This document shows positions 56,501-64,000 of a stretch of 64,000 nucleotides of DNA, one piece after another. Both the position numbers and the translations under genes were made by a program. The first letter of the stretch is position 1, and the number at the start of each line of letters is the position of its first letter. The notes beneath the pieces are model-generated. The model did not search any database. It was not told the DNA's origin and worked only from the letters and a program-made list of their open reading frames with translations. Source of the stretch: Serratia sarumanii (GTDB taxonomy: Bacteria; Pseudomonadota; Gammaproteobacteria; Enterobacterales; Enterobacteriaceae); contig NZ_CP124750.1 in NCBI RefSeq assembly GCF_029962605.1, positions 3,658,001 through 3,722,000 on the forward strand. Reading direction: 5' to 3'.

Positions 56501-56827
56501 CAACTGGGCTGCCGGCTGATCGTCAATGGCTTCGGGCATAACATCAATGCCTTCGATGAGCTGGGCGATCAGAAAATCGACATCATTCGCGTCGATGAAC
56601 GCTTTATCACCAACGTGCACTGCAACCAGATGGATGAACTGATGGTCTCGATGCTCAACGGCGCGGCGCATCGGATCAAAGCGCAGACGCTCGCCGGGCC
56701 GGCCCACCAGCCGGTGACGCTGCAGGCGCTGCGCGATATCGGCGTCGATCTGGCGGATGGCGATCAGGTCGCGCTGGAGCAGCCGCTGGCGGTGTTGCTC
56801 AGCGACGGCTACTTCGGCATTCGCTAA
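53501..56827 (+). CDS. dgcE: DgcE (YegE), MASE1-PAS-GGDEF diguanylate cyclase
   Basis: About 1108 residues. MASE1 membrane domain (about 10-290, eight helices), three PAS domains (about 300-420, 430-545, 555-670), a GGDEF domain with intact GGDEF near 760 and an inhibitory I-site RxxD (RNSD) nine residues before it, then an EAL-like domain. The EAL signature is lost (the expected place reads LQVMAPDDRPLPHEAF), so synthesis rather than breakdown of cyclic-di-GMP is expected. Architecture, length and the following alkA-yegD match E. coli DgcE. I use the ATG at 53501 (AAGGG upstream) rather than GTG 53495. Confidence 0.9.
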   Translation: MEISAPNTFGTHKGVVLTHSLLVALATFLLALLSLSLSSEASHFTPLWFPTAAAIAVLYRHAPRHWGLPLLASGLGIVLASFLLFGVSATPVKLAAINLLEAAVCALLLRRMLDPYDPLNDLASWLRFVVCAVIFTPLFSALLAAGLVPAPGQPFWQPFGTWFISEAIGVLSLAPIGLSYNRRTLTALNPFPLLLTLMVTLAFSFVALTYLPFPFTFVILPLLWAAIALPRFGAFTVCFCTLLLITVMISLGLLHFQASGKHLGDLGLYLPMLLILIPAHAMAVVMHAFRVEKQHIVESESRFRSALEYSAIGMALVSPQGKWLQVNQALCALLGYTPEALHKLTFQEITHPDDLTADLSQLHDLLDGHISSYTMEKRYIRSDGQTVWALLAVSLVRDAEGLPLYFISQVEDISDLKRSQAENNRLVERITLANQVGGVGIWEWVMNQENFTWDQRMFELYDLNPDQTPTLALWRTLLVQEDRDRTDRELAALLADPKPFVMEYRIVTRQGSVRHIRGQGNVILDDQGRPLRMIGTNIDMTELKSLAEALHEEKERLHITLDAIGEGVISTDSHLRITFMNPVAEQMCGWPLDLAIGMPVAGVVRLTNGKDGPEIENLTQYPRQWPADYALVLHSRDGRYFDVQQSVSPLKTLDGETMGAVMVLQDVTASRELMKKLSYSASHDALTGLPNRASFEKQLKAAIVAGGEPSPPHSLVFLDLDRFKAVNDTAGHAAGDALLRDIAQLMRHQLRNSDCLARLGGDEFGLILFDCRPEQAKSLMQQVVNQISQHPFYWEGKIYRVGASAGITRIGGDAKSSELLAQADIACYTAKHHGRGQVYLYEARQKQLLERQHELLSLQEVQTIVSEGQLRLLTRAVAPPATPLSAAFHQVKLQVMAPDDRPLPHEAFIAAAQLYGLMPDIDRWTVAQLLVRCADDIKRKGLSLALPLATDSLLNTDFQRELTERVRASSLPPQALLFSVDEAVVLEHAAQCRACLRELQQLGCRLIVNGFGHNINAFDELGDQKIDIIRVDERFITNVHCNQMDELMVSMLNGAAHRIKAQTLAGPAHQPVTLQALRDIGVDLADGDQVALEQPLAVLLSDGYFGIR

Positions 56828-57019
56828 CCCCTCCCCCTCACCGGCGCCGTCTCGCGGGCGGCGCCGCACTCCCGTTATTCACATTGTGTTAACCCATGCG
56901 AGATTAGTGATATAAATAACACCTGAAGCTTAAACGATTAAATAAGATGAAACTCCCATGCGAACATCAGCGTATCCGTTGATTTTCCTCGACATGTGAT
57001 GGCTCAGGGATAAGGGACT

Positions 57020-57373
57020 ATGGAAAAGAAATGGTTTTCCGCCAGGGAACTGATGGGCAAGGCGGGGTTGCCTTCAACCCCGCAAGGGGTCAATTTGATG
57101 GCCCGGCGCGAAGGCTGGCTAAGCCGCCGCCGCAGCGGCGTGCAGGGCAAAGCGCTGGAATACCATATCGACAGTCTGCCGTACGGGGCGCGCAGCCTGT
57201 CGGCCTTGCGCGAGACAGACCCTCCGGGCTACGACGTCAAACGCCAGGATCCGATACGGGTCTGGATCGAGTATTACTATCACCTGACGCCGGCCGAGCG
57301 GGAAAAGCTGCTGGCGTTCCTGATGCGCGAGGGCATGAGCCGCCTGCTGCAGCTGATCGAGCCCCCCCGCTAG
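57020..57373 (+). CDS. Solitary Mu-type HTH DNA-binding protein
   Basis: A 117-residue protein. Residues 1-65 (KKWFSARELMGKAGLPSTP, ARREGWLSRRRSGVQGKALEYHIDSLP) form the winged helix found at the N-terminus of phage Mu transposase and repressor. No transposase core follows; the C-terminal half is helical (YYYHLTPAEREKLLAFLMREGM). No other Mu genes are near. Likely a domesticated phage-type regulator with unknown targets, inserted between dgcE and alkA. Confidence 0.75.
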   Translation: MEKKWFSARELMGKAGLPSTPQGVNLMARREGWLSRRRSGVQGKALEYHIDSLPYGARSLSALRETDPPGYDVKRQDPIRVWIEYYYHLTPAEREKLLAFLMREGMSRLLQLIEPPR

Positions 57374-57382
57374 CCCGAATGC

Positions 57383-58843
57383 TCAATCCTCCCCTTCCGG
57401 CGCCCAGCCGTCGTTGTGCCACAGATGCAGCGTGGCGTAAGAGCGCCACGGGCGCCAACGTTCGGCATAGCGTTCGATCTGGCGCGGCGTCATGCCGGGA
57501 AAACGCTGTTTGATCAGGTAGTCGCCGGCCAGAAACACGTCCGGCCAAGACCAGGCGCGCATCGCGATATAGCTGGCGGTCCAGCTGCCGATGCCCGGCA
57601 GCGCGGTCAGCGCCCTGATGCCCTGGTCGATATCCAGCACGTTGTCGAGCTGCAGCCGCCCTTCGCCCAGCGCGCGGGCGATCTCGATCAGCGCCGCCGC
57701 GCGCTTCAGCTGCACCCCGAGCGGGCGCAGTGCTTCGGGCTGCAGCTGCGCCACCCGTTCTGCGCTGGGGAAAACATGGGTGATGCCCTCGTGCGGCGCC
57801 GCCAGCGGCTCTCCCCAGCGTTCGGCCATCCGCCCGGCGAAGGTCGCCGCCATTTTCACGCTGACCAACTGCCCCAGCACCGCCCGCGCCGCCTGCTCGA
57901 AGCTGTTCACGCAGCCCGGCAGGCGCAGCCCCGGTGCATCGGCCGCCAGCGAGCCCAGCGCCTCATTGATGCGATCCGGCGCGGCGTCCAGATCAAACAG
58001 CAGGCGCACGCGGCGCAGCACCTCCGTCGTCACCAAACTGAGCGCCGGCGCGATCTCGACCCTGACCCGGTTGCGCGCTTCCTCCGGCTGCACGCTGACC
58101 CAGCCGCAATACTCCGTGCCGCCCTGGTTGACGGCGATCGAACGCAGATAGCGCCGGCTCTCGACCCGCTCCACGCCCTGCACGGCGCGCGCCTGCAGGA
58201 AATTCAGCATGCGATCCCAGTCATAGGGCGGCCGGTAGCCCAGATGGAACACCAACCCGCTGGCGGCGGCCCGCTCACCGCGCGCACCGCCGCTGCGCAG
58301 CGCAGACGGGATCAGGCGATAGCGCGCCTTGAACAGCTCGTTGAAACGCCGCAGGCTGCCGAAACCGGCGGCGAACGCCACCTCGCTGAGCGGCAGATCG
58401 GTGTCCGCCAGCAGGCGTTTGGCCTGCAGCAACCGGTGCGACTGCGCGTAATCGATCGGCGAAGCGCCAAACTGTTCGGCGAAGATGCGCCGCAGGTGGC
58501 GATCGGAAATGCCGAGCCGCGCCGCCAGCGCTTCGCAGCTGTGTTCGGACAGATAGCCTTGCTCGATGAGCTGCACCGCCACCTGCGCATAGCGGTTGCC
58601 CAGATCGATCAGCGCCAGGCCGGGCGCCAGCTCTGGCCGGCATTTAAGGCAGGGGCGAAAGCCCGCCAGCTCGGCCGCCGCCGCGCTCGGATAGAAGGTG
58701 CAGTTTTCCAGCTTCGGCGTGCGGGCGCTGCACACCGGGCGGCAATAGATGCCGGTGGAAGAGACGCCGACGAAAAAGCGGCCGTCGAATTTGCGGTCAC
58801 GCGCGCGCAGCGCGTCGTACAACGCTTGCTGTTGAGTATTCAT
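57383..58843 (-). CDS. alkA: Ada-AlkA fusion: DNA-3-methyladenine glycosylase 2 with Ada-type regulator domains
   Basis: About 486 residues. An Ada-type zinc domain (FVGVSSTGIYCRPVC, then FRPCLKCRPE: four Cys), an AraC-type HTH pair (about 85-185), an AlkA N-domain, and a helix-hairpin-helix glycosylase (LTALPGIGSWTASYIAMRAW) with catalytic Asp in FLAGDYLIKQRFPGMTP. It removes alkylated purines; the Ada part probably senses methylphosphotriesters and activates transcription. E. coli AlkA lacks these domains. Start uncertain: ATG 58843 chosen, 58873 possible. Divergent from yegD. Confidence 0.9.
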   Translation of the reverse strand: MNTQQQALYDALRARDRKFDGRFFVGVSSTGIYCRPVCSARTPKLENCTFYPSAAAAELAGFRPCLKCRPELAPGLALIDLGNRYAQVAVQLIEQGYLSEHSCEALAARLGISDRHLRRIFAEQFGASPIDYAQSHRLLQAKRLLADTDLPLSEVAFAAGFGSLRRFNELFKARYRLIPSALRSGGARGERAAASGLVFHLGYRPPYDWDRMLNFLQARAVQGVERVESRRYLRSIAVNQGGTEYCGWVSVQPEEARNRVRVEIAPALSLVTTEVLRRVRLLFDLDAAPDRINEALGSLAADAPGLRLPGCVNSFEQAARAVLGQLVSVKMAATFAGRMAERWGEPLAAPHEGITHVFPSAERVAQLQPEALRPLGVQLKRAAALIEIARALGEGRLQLDNVLDIDQGIRALTALPGIGSWTASYIAMRAWSWPDVFLAGDYLIKQRFPGMTPRQIERYAERWRPWRSYATLHLWHNDGWAPEGED

Positions 58844-59037
58844 GGCAACGCTCGGGTTCGGTTTTTTCTGCATTATGGGGCTCGCCTGGCGCGCTGACGT
58901 GCGGAATTCGGACATTAAGTTAAGCATGCCGATGCCGCGCCCGCTAAATTTTTCGACACTCGCGCATCGGCGCATTGCCCGCCGGCTCCGTCTCGGGTAA
59001 AGTCGCCCCCCTTCATTGGCATGGGGACAAAAAAGAG

Positions 59038-60390
59038 ATGTTTATTGGATTCGATTACGGGACAGCCAACTGTTCCGTCGCGGTGATGCGCGACCACGGC
59101 CCCGAGCTGCTGACGCTGGAAAACAACGAACCGTATCTGCCTTCGATGCTGTGCGCGCCGACCCGCGAAGCGGTGAGCGAATGCCTGCACCGCCATTGGC
59201 AGGTGCCGACCGGCAGCGAAGAAAACCAGCAGCTGCTGCGCCGCGCCATCAGTTACAACCGCGAAGAGGACATTCCGGTCAACGGCGACAGCGTATTGTT
59301 CGGCCTGCAGGCGCTGGCGCACTACATGGAAGATCCGGAAGAGGTGTACTTCGTGCGCTCGCCGAAATCCTTCCTCGGCGCCAACGGCCTGAAGCCGCAG
59401 CAGATCGCCCTGTTCGAAGACCTGGTGTGCGCCATGATGTTCCACATCAAACGCCAGGCGGAAAACGTGCTGCAGACCGGTATCGAGCAGGCGGTGATCG
59501 GCCGGCCGATCAACTTCCAGGGCATCGGCGGCGAAGAGGCCAACCGGCAGGCGCAGGGCATTTTGCAGCGCGCCGCCGAACGCGCCGGTTTCAAAGCCAT
59601 TGAATTCCAGTTCGAGCCGGTGGCGGCGGGGCTGGACTTCGAGGCGACGCTGAGCGAAGAGCAAACCGTGCTGGTGGTGGACATCGGCGGCGGCACCACC
59701 GACTGCTCGGTGCTGCTGATGGGGCCGCAGTGGCGCGACCGCGCCGATCGCCAGCAAAGCCTGCTGGGGCACAGCGGCTGCCGGGTCGGCGGTAACGATC
59801 TGGACATCATGCTGGCCTTCAAACAGTTGATGCCGCTGTTCGGCCTGGGCGGCGAAACCGCGAAAGGCATCGCCCTGCCGGCGCTGCCTTACTGGAACGC
59901 GGTGGCGACCAACGACGTGCCGGCACAAAACGACTTCTACAGCGCCGCCAACGGCCGTGTGCTGCGCGATCTGATCCTCGACGCGGCGGAGCCGGAAAAG
60001 GTCAAACGCCTGCTGAAAGTGTACCAGCAGCGCCTGAGCTACCGACTGGTGCGCGCGGCCGAAGAGAGTAAGATAGCCCTGTCCGGCCAAACCGCCATCA
60101 GCGCGCCGCTTGGCTTCGTGCAGGCCGATCTGGCGGAGAGCATCAGCCAGGCTCAGCTCGCCGACGCCATCTCGCAGCCGTTGATGCGCATCCAGGAACA
60201 GGTCAGCGCCGCGCTGGCCAGCAGCCAGACCGCGCCGCAGGTGATCTACCTGACCGGCGGCAGCGCGCGCTCCCCCCTGCTGCGCGCCGCGCTGCAACAG
60301 CAGCTGCCTGGCATTCCGATCGTCGGCGGCAACGACTTCGGCTCGGTCACCGCCGGGCTGGCGCGCTGGGCGCAAACGCTGTTCCGTTGA
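59038..60390 (+). CDS. yegD: YegD, Hsp70-family chaperone-like protein
   Basis: A 450-residue actin-fold ATPase, only the nucleotide-binding half of an Hsp70. Phosphate loops FIGFDYGTANCSVAVM and VLVVDIGGGTTDCSVLLMG, adenosine loop YLTGGSARSPLLR. No substrate-binding domain, so action on clients is uncertain. The ATG at 59038 gives the E. coli length and N-terminus. Confidence 0.93.
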   Translation: MFIGFDYGTANCSVAVMRDHGPELLTLENNEPYLPSMLCAPTREAVSECLHRHWQVPTGSEENQQLLRRAISYNREEDIPVNGDSVLFGLQALAHYMEDPEEVYFVRSPKSFLGANGLKPQQIALFEDLVCAMMFHIKRQAENVLQTGIEQAVIGRPINFQGIGGEEANRQAQGILQRAAERAGFKAIEFQFEPVAAGLDFEATLSEEQTVLVVDIGGGTTDCSVLLMGPQWRDRADRQQSLLGHSGCRVGGNDLDIMLAFKQLMPLFGLGGETAKGIALPALPYWNAVATNDVPAQNDFYSAANGRVLRDLILDAAEPEKVKRLLKVYQQRLSYRLVRAAEESKIALSGQTAISAPLGFVQADLAESISQAQLADAISQPLMRIQEQVSAALASSQTAPQVIYLTGGSARSPLLRAALQQQLPGIPIVGGNDFGSVTAGLARWAQTLFR

Positions 60391-60396
60391 CGGCCC

Positions 60397-60420
60397 AAGG
60401 GCGCGGCTCGCCGCGCCCTT
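60397..60420 (+). terminator. Probable terminator hairpin after yegD
   Basis: AAGGGCGCGG / CCGCGCCCTT stem with four-base loop, but no real T run follows (GCTCATT), so it may be Rho-dependent or only stabilising. Confidence 0.5.
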
Positions 60421-60441
60421 GCTCATTGGAGGCTATGCATC

Positions 60442-61014
60442 ATGTCAACCATCCTTACCCTCGACAGCGCCAGGCTGCGGCTGCGCCCCTGGCGCGACGA
60501 AGATCTGCCGGCCTTCGCTGCGCTTAACGCCGATCCGCAGGTGATGCGCTATTTCCCGTTCCCGGCGACGATGACGGCCGAGGAAAGCCACGCGCAGGCC
60601 GAACGCATCCGCGCCTTCATGCAACAACATGGCTGGGGGCTATGGGCGGTGGAAGTGAAAGACGGCGCGCCCTTTATCGGGTTTGTCGGGCTGGCGCGGC
60701 CGGGCGACGATCTGCCCTGTTCCCCCTGCGTGGAGATTGGCTGGCGGCTGGCGGCGGCCCACTGGGGCAACGGCTACGCCGCTGAAGCGGCACGCGCGGC
60801 GCTGGCGTGCGCCTTCGACACGCTTCACTTGCCGGAAGTGGTGTCCTTCACCGCCGAAAACAACCAACCGTCGCGCCGGGTGATGGCGCGCATCGGCATG
60901 CAATTTGACGGCGAAACCTTCCTGCACCCACGCCTGCCGGCGGGCCATCCGCTGCAAAAGCACGTCTTGTACCGGCTGAACCGGCAAACGTGGCGCGAAC
61001 GCCGCGGCGATTAA
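60442..61014 (+). CDS. GNAT family N-acetyltransferase (RimJ-like)
   Basis: A 190-residue GNAT of the RimJ/RimL type: RLRLRPWRDEDLPAFAALNADPQVMRYF at the start, IGWRLAAAHWGNGYAAEAARAAL as the acetyl-CoA site and NQPSRRVMARIGM near the end. Substrate unknown. GGAGG lies upstream. Its stop codon overlaps that of the convergent gene by four bases. Confidence 0.87.
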   Translation: MSTILTLDSARLRLRPWRDEDLPAFAALNADPQVMRYFPFPATMTAEESHAQAERIRAFMQQHGWGLWAVEVKDGAPFIGFVGLARPGDDLPCSPCVEIGWRLAAAHWGNGYAAEAARAALACAFDTLHLPEVVSFTAENNQPSRRVMARIGMQFDGETFLHPRLPAGHPLQKHVLYRLNRQTWRERRGD

Positions 61015-61628
61015 TACAGCGTATCCTTCAGCCGCTGCGGCAGCGCCTGGTCGTACTCCTCACCGTCGAAGCGCGTTTGGCTCACCGCGGCCAAAATATG
61101 GCCGGGGCTGGGCAGCGCCGAACGTTCGAGGCGGTTGCCCTCTTCCCAAAGTCCCGAACGCAAGATCGCCCGGCTGCACTGGAAGAACACCGCCTCCACC
61201 CTAATGCGCAGCACCGAACGCGGCAGCTGATTGCGGTAGGCGAAGCGCTGCAGCACCGCCGGCGCCACCACGATCTCCGCCCGCCCGTTAATCCGCAGCG
61301 TTTCGCCGATGCCGGGGATCAGCAGCAGCAGCGCCACCCGGTTGTCGTACAGGATATTGCGCAGGCTGTCGATGCGGTTATTGCCGCGCCGATCCGGCAG
61401 CAGCAGGGTTTTCTCGTCTTCGATCTGGATAAAACCGGCCGGATCGCCGCGCGGCGAGACATCCATGCCGTCCGGCCCGACCGTCGAGAGGGCGGCAAAC
61501 GGCGCCGCCTCGATAAACGGGCGGTACGCCGGGTGAATATAGCTGACTTCTTTAAACACCGAGGGCGCGGCGGGTTTGCCGTACAGCTGTTCCAGCGTCG
61601 CGAGGTCGTTGATGGTATCGCCAGACAT
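61011..61628 (-). CDS. Pyridoxamine-phosphate-oxidase-like FMN protein
   Basis: A 205-residue split-barrel flavoprotein of the MSMEG_1061-type family (FIEAAPFAALSTVGPDGMDVSPRGD; LLLPDRRGNNRIDSLRNIL; NGRAEIV). Expected to bind FMN or F420-like cofactors; its reaction is unknown. Not a true PdxH by its motifs. Confidence 0.82.
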   Translation of the reverse strand: MSGDTINDLATLEQLYGKPAAPSVFKEVSYIHPAYRPFIEAAPFAALSTVGPDGMDVSPRGDPAGFIQIEDEKTLLLPDRRGNNRIDSLRNILYDNRVALLLLIPGIGETLRINGRAEIVVAPAVLQRFAYRNQLPRSVLRIRVEAVFFQCSRAILRSGLWEEGNRLERSALPSPGHILAAVSQTRFDGEEYDQALPQRLKDTLY

Positions 61629-61690
61629 TGCAGTTTCCTGAATTAAGTCATATTGACCCCTTCAGCATAGAGCAAAATCGCCGGCGGCTC

Positions 61691-62644
61691 TTACTCAGCG
61701 CTGGCGTGGTTCAGCGTCTGAATGTCGTCCGCATCCAGCGTCAGGCGGGTGGCGCTGACTAACTCATCCAACTGCGGCAACGAGGTGGCGCTGACGATCG
61801 GCGCGGTGATGCTCGGGCGCGCAATCAGCCAGGCCAGCGAGACCTGCGCCGGGGAGCTGCCGTGCTTGCCCGCCACCTGATCCAGCTCCGCCAGAATGCG
61901 GAAACCGCGCGGGTTAAGGTAGCGTTCGACGATGCGATCGCCGCGCTGGCTTTTGCCCTCGTCCGCTTTGCTGCGGTATTTGCCGGTCAAGAAGCCGCTG
62001 GCCAGCGCGAAGAAGTTGATCACCCCGAGCCCGTGGCGCTGCGCCACGCCTTCCAGCTCAGCTTCATAGCCTTCGCGCGCATAAAGATTATATTCCGGCT
62101 GCAGGGTTTCGTAGCGCGCCAGCCCGTTGCTTTCGCTCACCCGCAGCGCTTCTTCCAGGCGATCCGCCTGATAGTTGGAGGCGCCGATCGCCCGCACCTT
62201 GCCGGCCTTGATCAGCGCATCGAACGCCGCCAGCGTCTCTTCCAACGGCGTATCGCGGTCATCGTCGTGCGACTGGTAGAGATCGATATAATCGGTTTGC
62301 AGGCGGCGCAGCGAGTCCTCCACCGCCTGCTGAATATAGCGCGGCGACAGCCCCTGTTTGCCTTCGCCCATCGGTTTGCCCACCTTGGTGGCGATGATCA
62401 CCTGATCGCGCTTGCCGCTCTTCTTGAGCCATTCGCCGATAACGGTTTCCGATTCACCGCCCCTATTGCCCGGCACCCAGCTGGAATAGACATCGGCGGT
62501 ATCGATAAAGTTAAGTTGATTGTCCACCAGCGCATCCAGCAGGCTGAAAGAGGTCGCCTGATCCGCCGTCCAGCCGAACACGTTGCCGCCGAAGGTCAAC
62601 GCCGGCACCTGAATGCCCGAACGGCCCAGTTGTTTCTTGCTCAT
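61691..62644 (-). CDS. Aldo/keto reductase
   Basis: A 317-residue NADPH-dependent aldo/keto reductase: N-terminal LGRSGIQVPALTFGGNVFG, catalytic Asp and Tyr in NFIDTADVYSSW, Lys in IIATKVGK and His in DLYQSHDDD; cofactor site PIVSATSLPQLDEL. Substrate unknown. I take the ATG at 62644 rather than the GTG one codon before it. Transcribed away from mdtA. Confidence 0.88.
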   Translation of the reverse strand: MSKKQLGRSGIQVPALTFGGNVFGWTADQATSFSLLDALVDNQLNFIDTADVYSSWVPGNRGGESETVIGEWLKKSGKRDQVIIATKVGKPMGEGKQGLSPRYIQQAVEDSLRRLQTDYIDLYQSHDDDRDTPLEETLAAFDALIKAGKVRAIGASNYQADRLEEALRVSESNGLARYETLQPEYNLYAREGYEAELEGVAQRHGLGVINFFALASGFLTGKYRSKADEGKSQRGDRIVERYLNPRGFRILAELDQVAGKHGSSPAQVSLAWLIARPSITAPIVSATSLPQLDELVSATRLTLDADDIQTLNHASAE

Positions 62645-62791
62645 CACAAAGGCTCCATGGGTTAAATGATTTGCCTGTTAATTATTAGCGCCAAACACAG
62701 GAAATCGTTAAAACGCATTGGCTATAAGCCGGAATAAATCACTTATAAACATAGCACGCTCAAATCACCCACTTATTAGGACAATGCTGAC

Positions 62792-62809
62792 GGTTCCTCC
62801 ATATTTCCT
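62792..62809 (+). promoter_or_regulatory. Possible BaeR box upstream of mdtA
   Basis: GGTTCCTCCATATTTCCT keeps the core CTCCAT and part of the AT flank of the E. coli BaeR site (TTTTTCTCCATNATTGGC), about 108 bases before mdtA. The match is partial, 11 of 18 positions. Confidence 0.3.
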
Positions 62810-62916
62810 TCATTTTTATGCCGTCTTCGCTGGCTAAACTAGTATCCTGTAAGGAGTGTCATTTTTGTGGCAATGAGTGCCCGCGCCCCTGCCTTTTGGA
62901 GAGAATTTTCACCACC

Positions 62917-64000
62917 ATGAATGCAAAACCCCAACGTCGTTCCCTGCTGCTGCGCCTGCTGGTTGCGGCGATTGCGATCATCGTCGCCGTTCTGGCCTGG
63001 CGCCATTTCAGCGCCGCCCAACCGACCGCCGGGACGACGCCGGGCGCGCACCAGGCCGCCGGTAAAACGGGAGCGGGCCGCGCGGCGGGCGGCAGACGCG
63101 GCGCGCCGATGTCGCCGGTACAGGCGGCGACCGCCACCCGCCAGACGGTGCCGCGCTATCTTTCCGGCTTGGGCACCGCCACCGCCGCCAATACCGTGAC
63201 CGTCACCAGCCGGGTCGATGGCCAACTGATGGCGATCCACTTTACCGAAGGCCAGCAGGTGAAAGCCGGCGATCTGCTGGCGGAGATCGATCCCCGGCCG
63301 TTCCAGGTTCAGTTGACCCAGGCTCAGGGGCAGTTGGCAAAAGATCAGGCCACGCTGGCCAACGCCCGGCGCGATCTGGCGCGCTACCAGCAACTGGTGA
63401 AAACCAATCTGGTTTCCCGTCAGGAGCTGGATACGCAAGCCTCGCTGGTGCAGCAGACCGAAGGCGCGATCAAAGCCGATCAGGGCGCGGTCGACAGCGC
63501 CAAACTGCAGATCACCTACAGCCGCATCACCGCGCCAATCGACGGCCGCGTCGGCCTGAAACTGGTCGACGTCGGCAACTATGTCACCAGCGGCAGCACC
63601 ACCGGTCTGGTGGTGATCACGCAGACGCACCCGATCGACGTGGTGTTCACGCTGCCCGAAGGCAACATCGCCGATCTGCTCAAGGCGCAAAAAGCCGGGC
63701 CGGTGAGCGTCGAAGCCTGGGATCGCACCAATCAGAACAAGCTGACGACCGGTTCGCTGCTGAGCCTGGACAACCAAATTGATACCGCCACCGGCACCAT
63801 CAAGCTGAAAGCGCGCTTCACCAACGAAGATGACGCACTGTTCCCCAACCAGTTCGTCAACGCGCGGCTGCAGGTGGATACCCTGCACGATGCGGTGGTG
63901 ATCCCGACCGCCGCCCTGCAGATGGGCAACGAGGGCAACTTCGTCTGGACGCTCGGCGAAGACAACAGGGTCAGCAAACACCGGGTCACCGCCGGCGTGC
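62917..64000 (+). CDS. mdtA: MdtA, RND efflux periplasmic adaptor (partial)
   Basis: The first 361 codons; the gene continues past the window. N-terminal membrane segment (about 9-28), a Gly/Ala/Arg-rich linker (about 35-60), then barrel-sandwich and hairpin domains: [36 protein letters not shown], a coiled hairpin, [25 protein letters not shown] and the beta-barrel [17 protein letters not shown]. This is the membrane-fusion partner of MdtBC for export of bile salts and novobiocin-type drugs in E. coli. Weak ribosome site GGAGAG upstream. Position after yegD fits the enterobacterial neighbourhood. Confidence 0.92.
   Translation, partial: MNAKPQRRSLLLRLLVAAIAIIVAVLAWRHFSAAQPTAGTTPGAHQAAGKTGAGRAAGGRRGAPMSPVQAATATRQTVPRYLSGLGTATAANTVTVTSRVDGQLMAIHFTEGQQVKAGDLLAEIDPRPFQVQLTQAQGQLAKDQATLANARRDLARYQQLVKTNLVSRQELDTQASLVQQTEGAIKADQGAVDSAKLQITYSRITAPIDGRVGLKLVDVGNYVTSGSTTGLVVITQTHPIDVVFTLPEGNIADLLKAQKAGPVSVEAWDRTNQNKLTTGSLLSLDNQIDTATGTIKLKARFTNEDDALFPNQFVNARLQVDTLHDAVVIPTAALQMGNEGNFVWTLGEDNRVSKHRVTAGV

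Noticed and set aside
53501-56827. Assignment as YfgF (PdeF), the usual neighbour of ppx-yfgG
   Set aside because: The EAL motif is lost and GGDEF is intact; three PAS domains and the following alkA-yegD fit DgcE.

Overview
The window reads as a chromosomal segment of an enterobacterium of the Serratia marcescens group. It is GC-rich, its housekeeping proteins are close to the E. coli orthologues I remember, and gene neighbourhoods are enterobacterial (ypfN-ypfH-tmcA-ypfJ-purC-bamC-dapA/gcvR-bcp-perM; bepA-yfgD; upp-uraA divergent from purMN; ppk-ppx-yfgG; dgcE-alkA-yegD-mdtA). The species call is inference; no rRNA, tRNA, insertion sequence or CRISPR array was seen.

Layout. 1-9.4 kb: core genes for tRNA acetylation, purine and lysine synthesis, outer-membrane assembly, glycine-cleavage control and peroxide defence. 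9.4-18 kb: accessory genes, namely a 31-residue membrane peptide with stacked minus-strand terminators, a Fur-boxed TonB receptor plus lipoprotein operon, a LysE exporter opposite an Lrp-type regulator, and an Rrf2 regulator with two perfect palindromes on its promoter ahead of a FAD oxidoreductase. 18-28.2 kb: bepA, yfgD, a two-gene module (HicA-like protein plus HTH protein), hda (CTG start), a coiled-coil lipoprotein, uraA, upp, purMN and speG.

28.3-42.7 kb is an AT-richer conflict island between speG and pst. It holds an orphan beta-helix protein, a contact-dependent inhibition (CDI) locus (cdiB, cdiA with a deaminase-like C-terminus, cdiI), and a silent second toxin-immunity cassette joined by a 228-bp near-identical direct repeat. 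On the opposite strand is a two-gene Thoeris-type anti-phage system: a SIR2-SLOG effector and a TIR protein. The SIR2-SLOG gene is broken by one extra T just downstream of the NADase active site.

42.7-64 kb: a PhoB-boxed operon of long-form PstC and PstA with PstB but no PstS, opposite ppk-ppx, so phosphate uptake sits beside polyphosphate synthesis and breakdown. Then come yfgG, mgtE, the diguanylate cyclase dgcE, a solitary Mu-type DNA-binding protein, an Ada-AlkA repair fusion, the Hsp70-like yegD, small metabolic enzymes and the start of mdtA, which runs off the window.

Regulation visible in the sequence: two PUR boxes (purC, purM), two Fur boxes (lipoprotein-TonB operon, cdiB), a triple Pho repeat (pstC), and Rho-independent terminators closing most units. 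Unusual starts matter: hda must begin at CTG, purM at GTG and gcvR probably at TTG.
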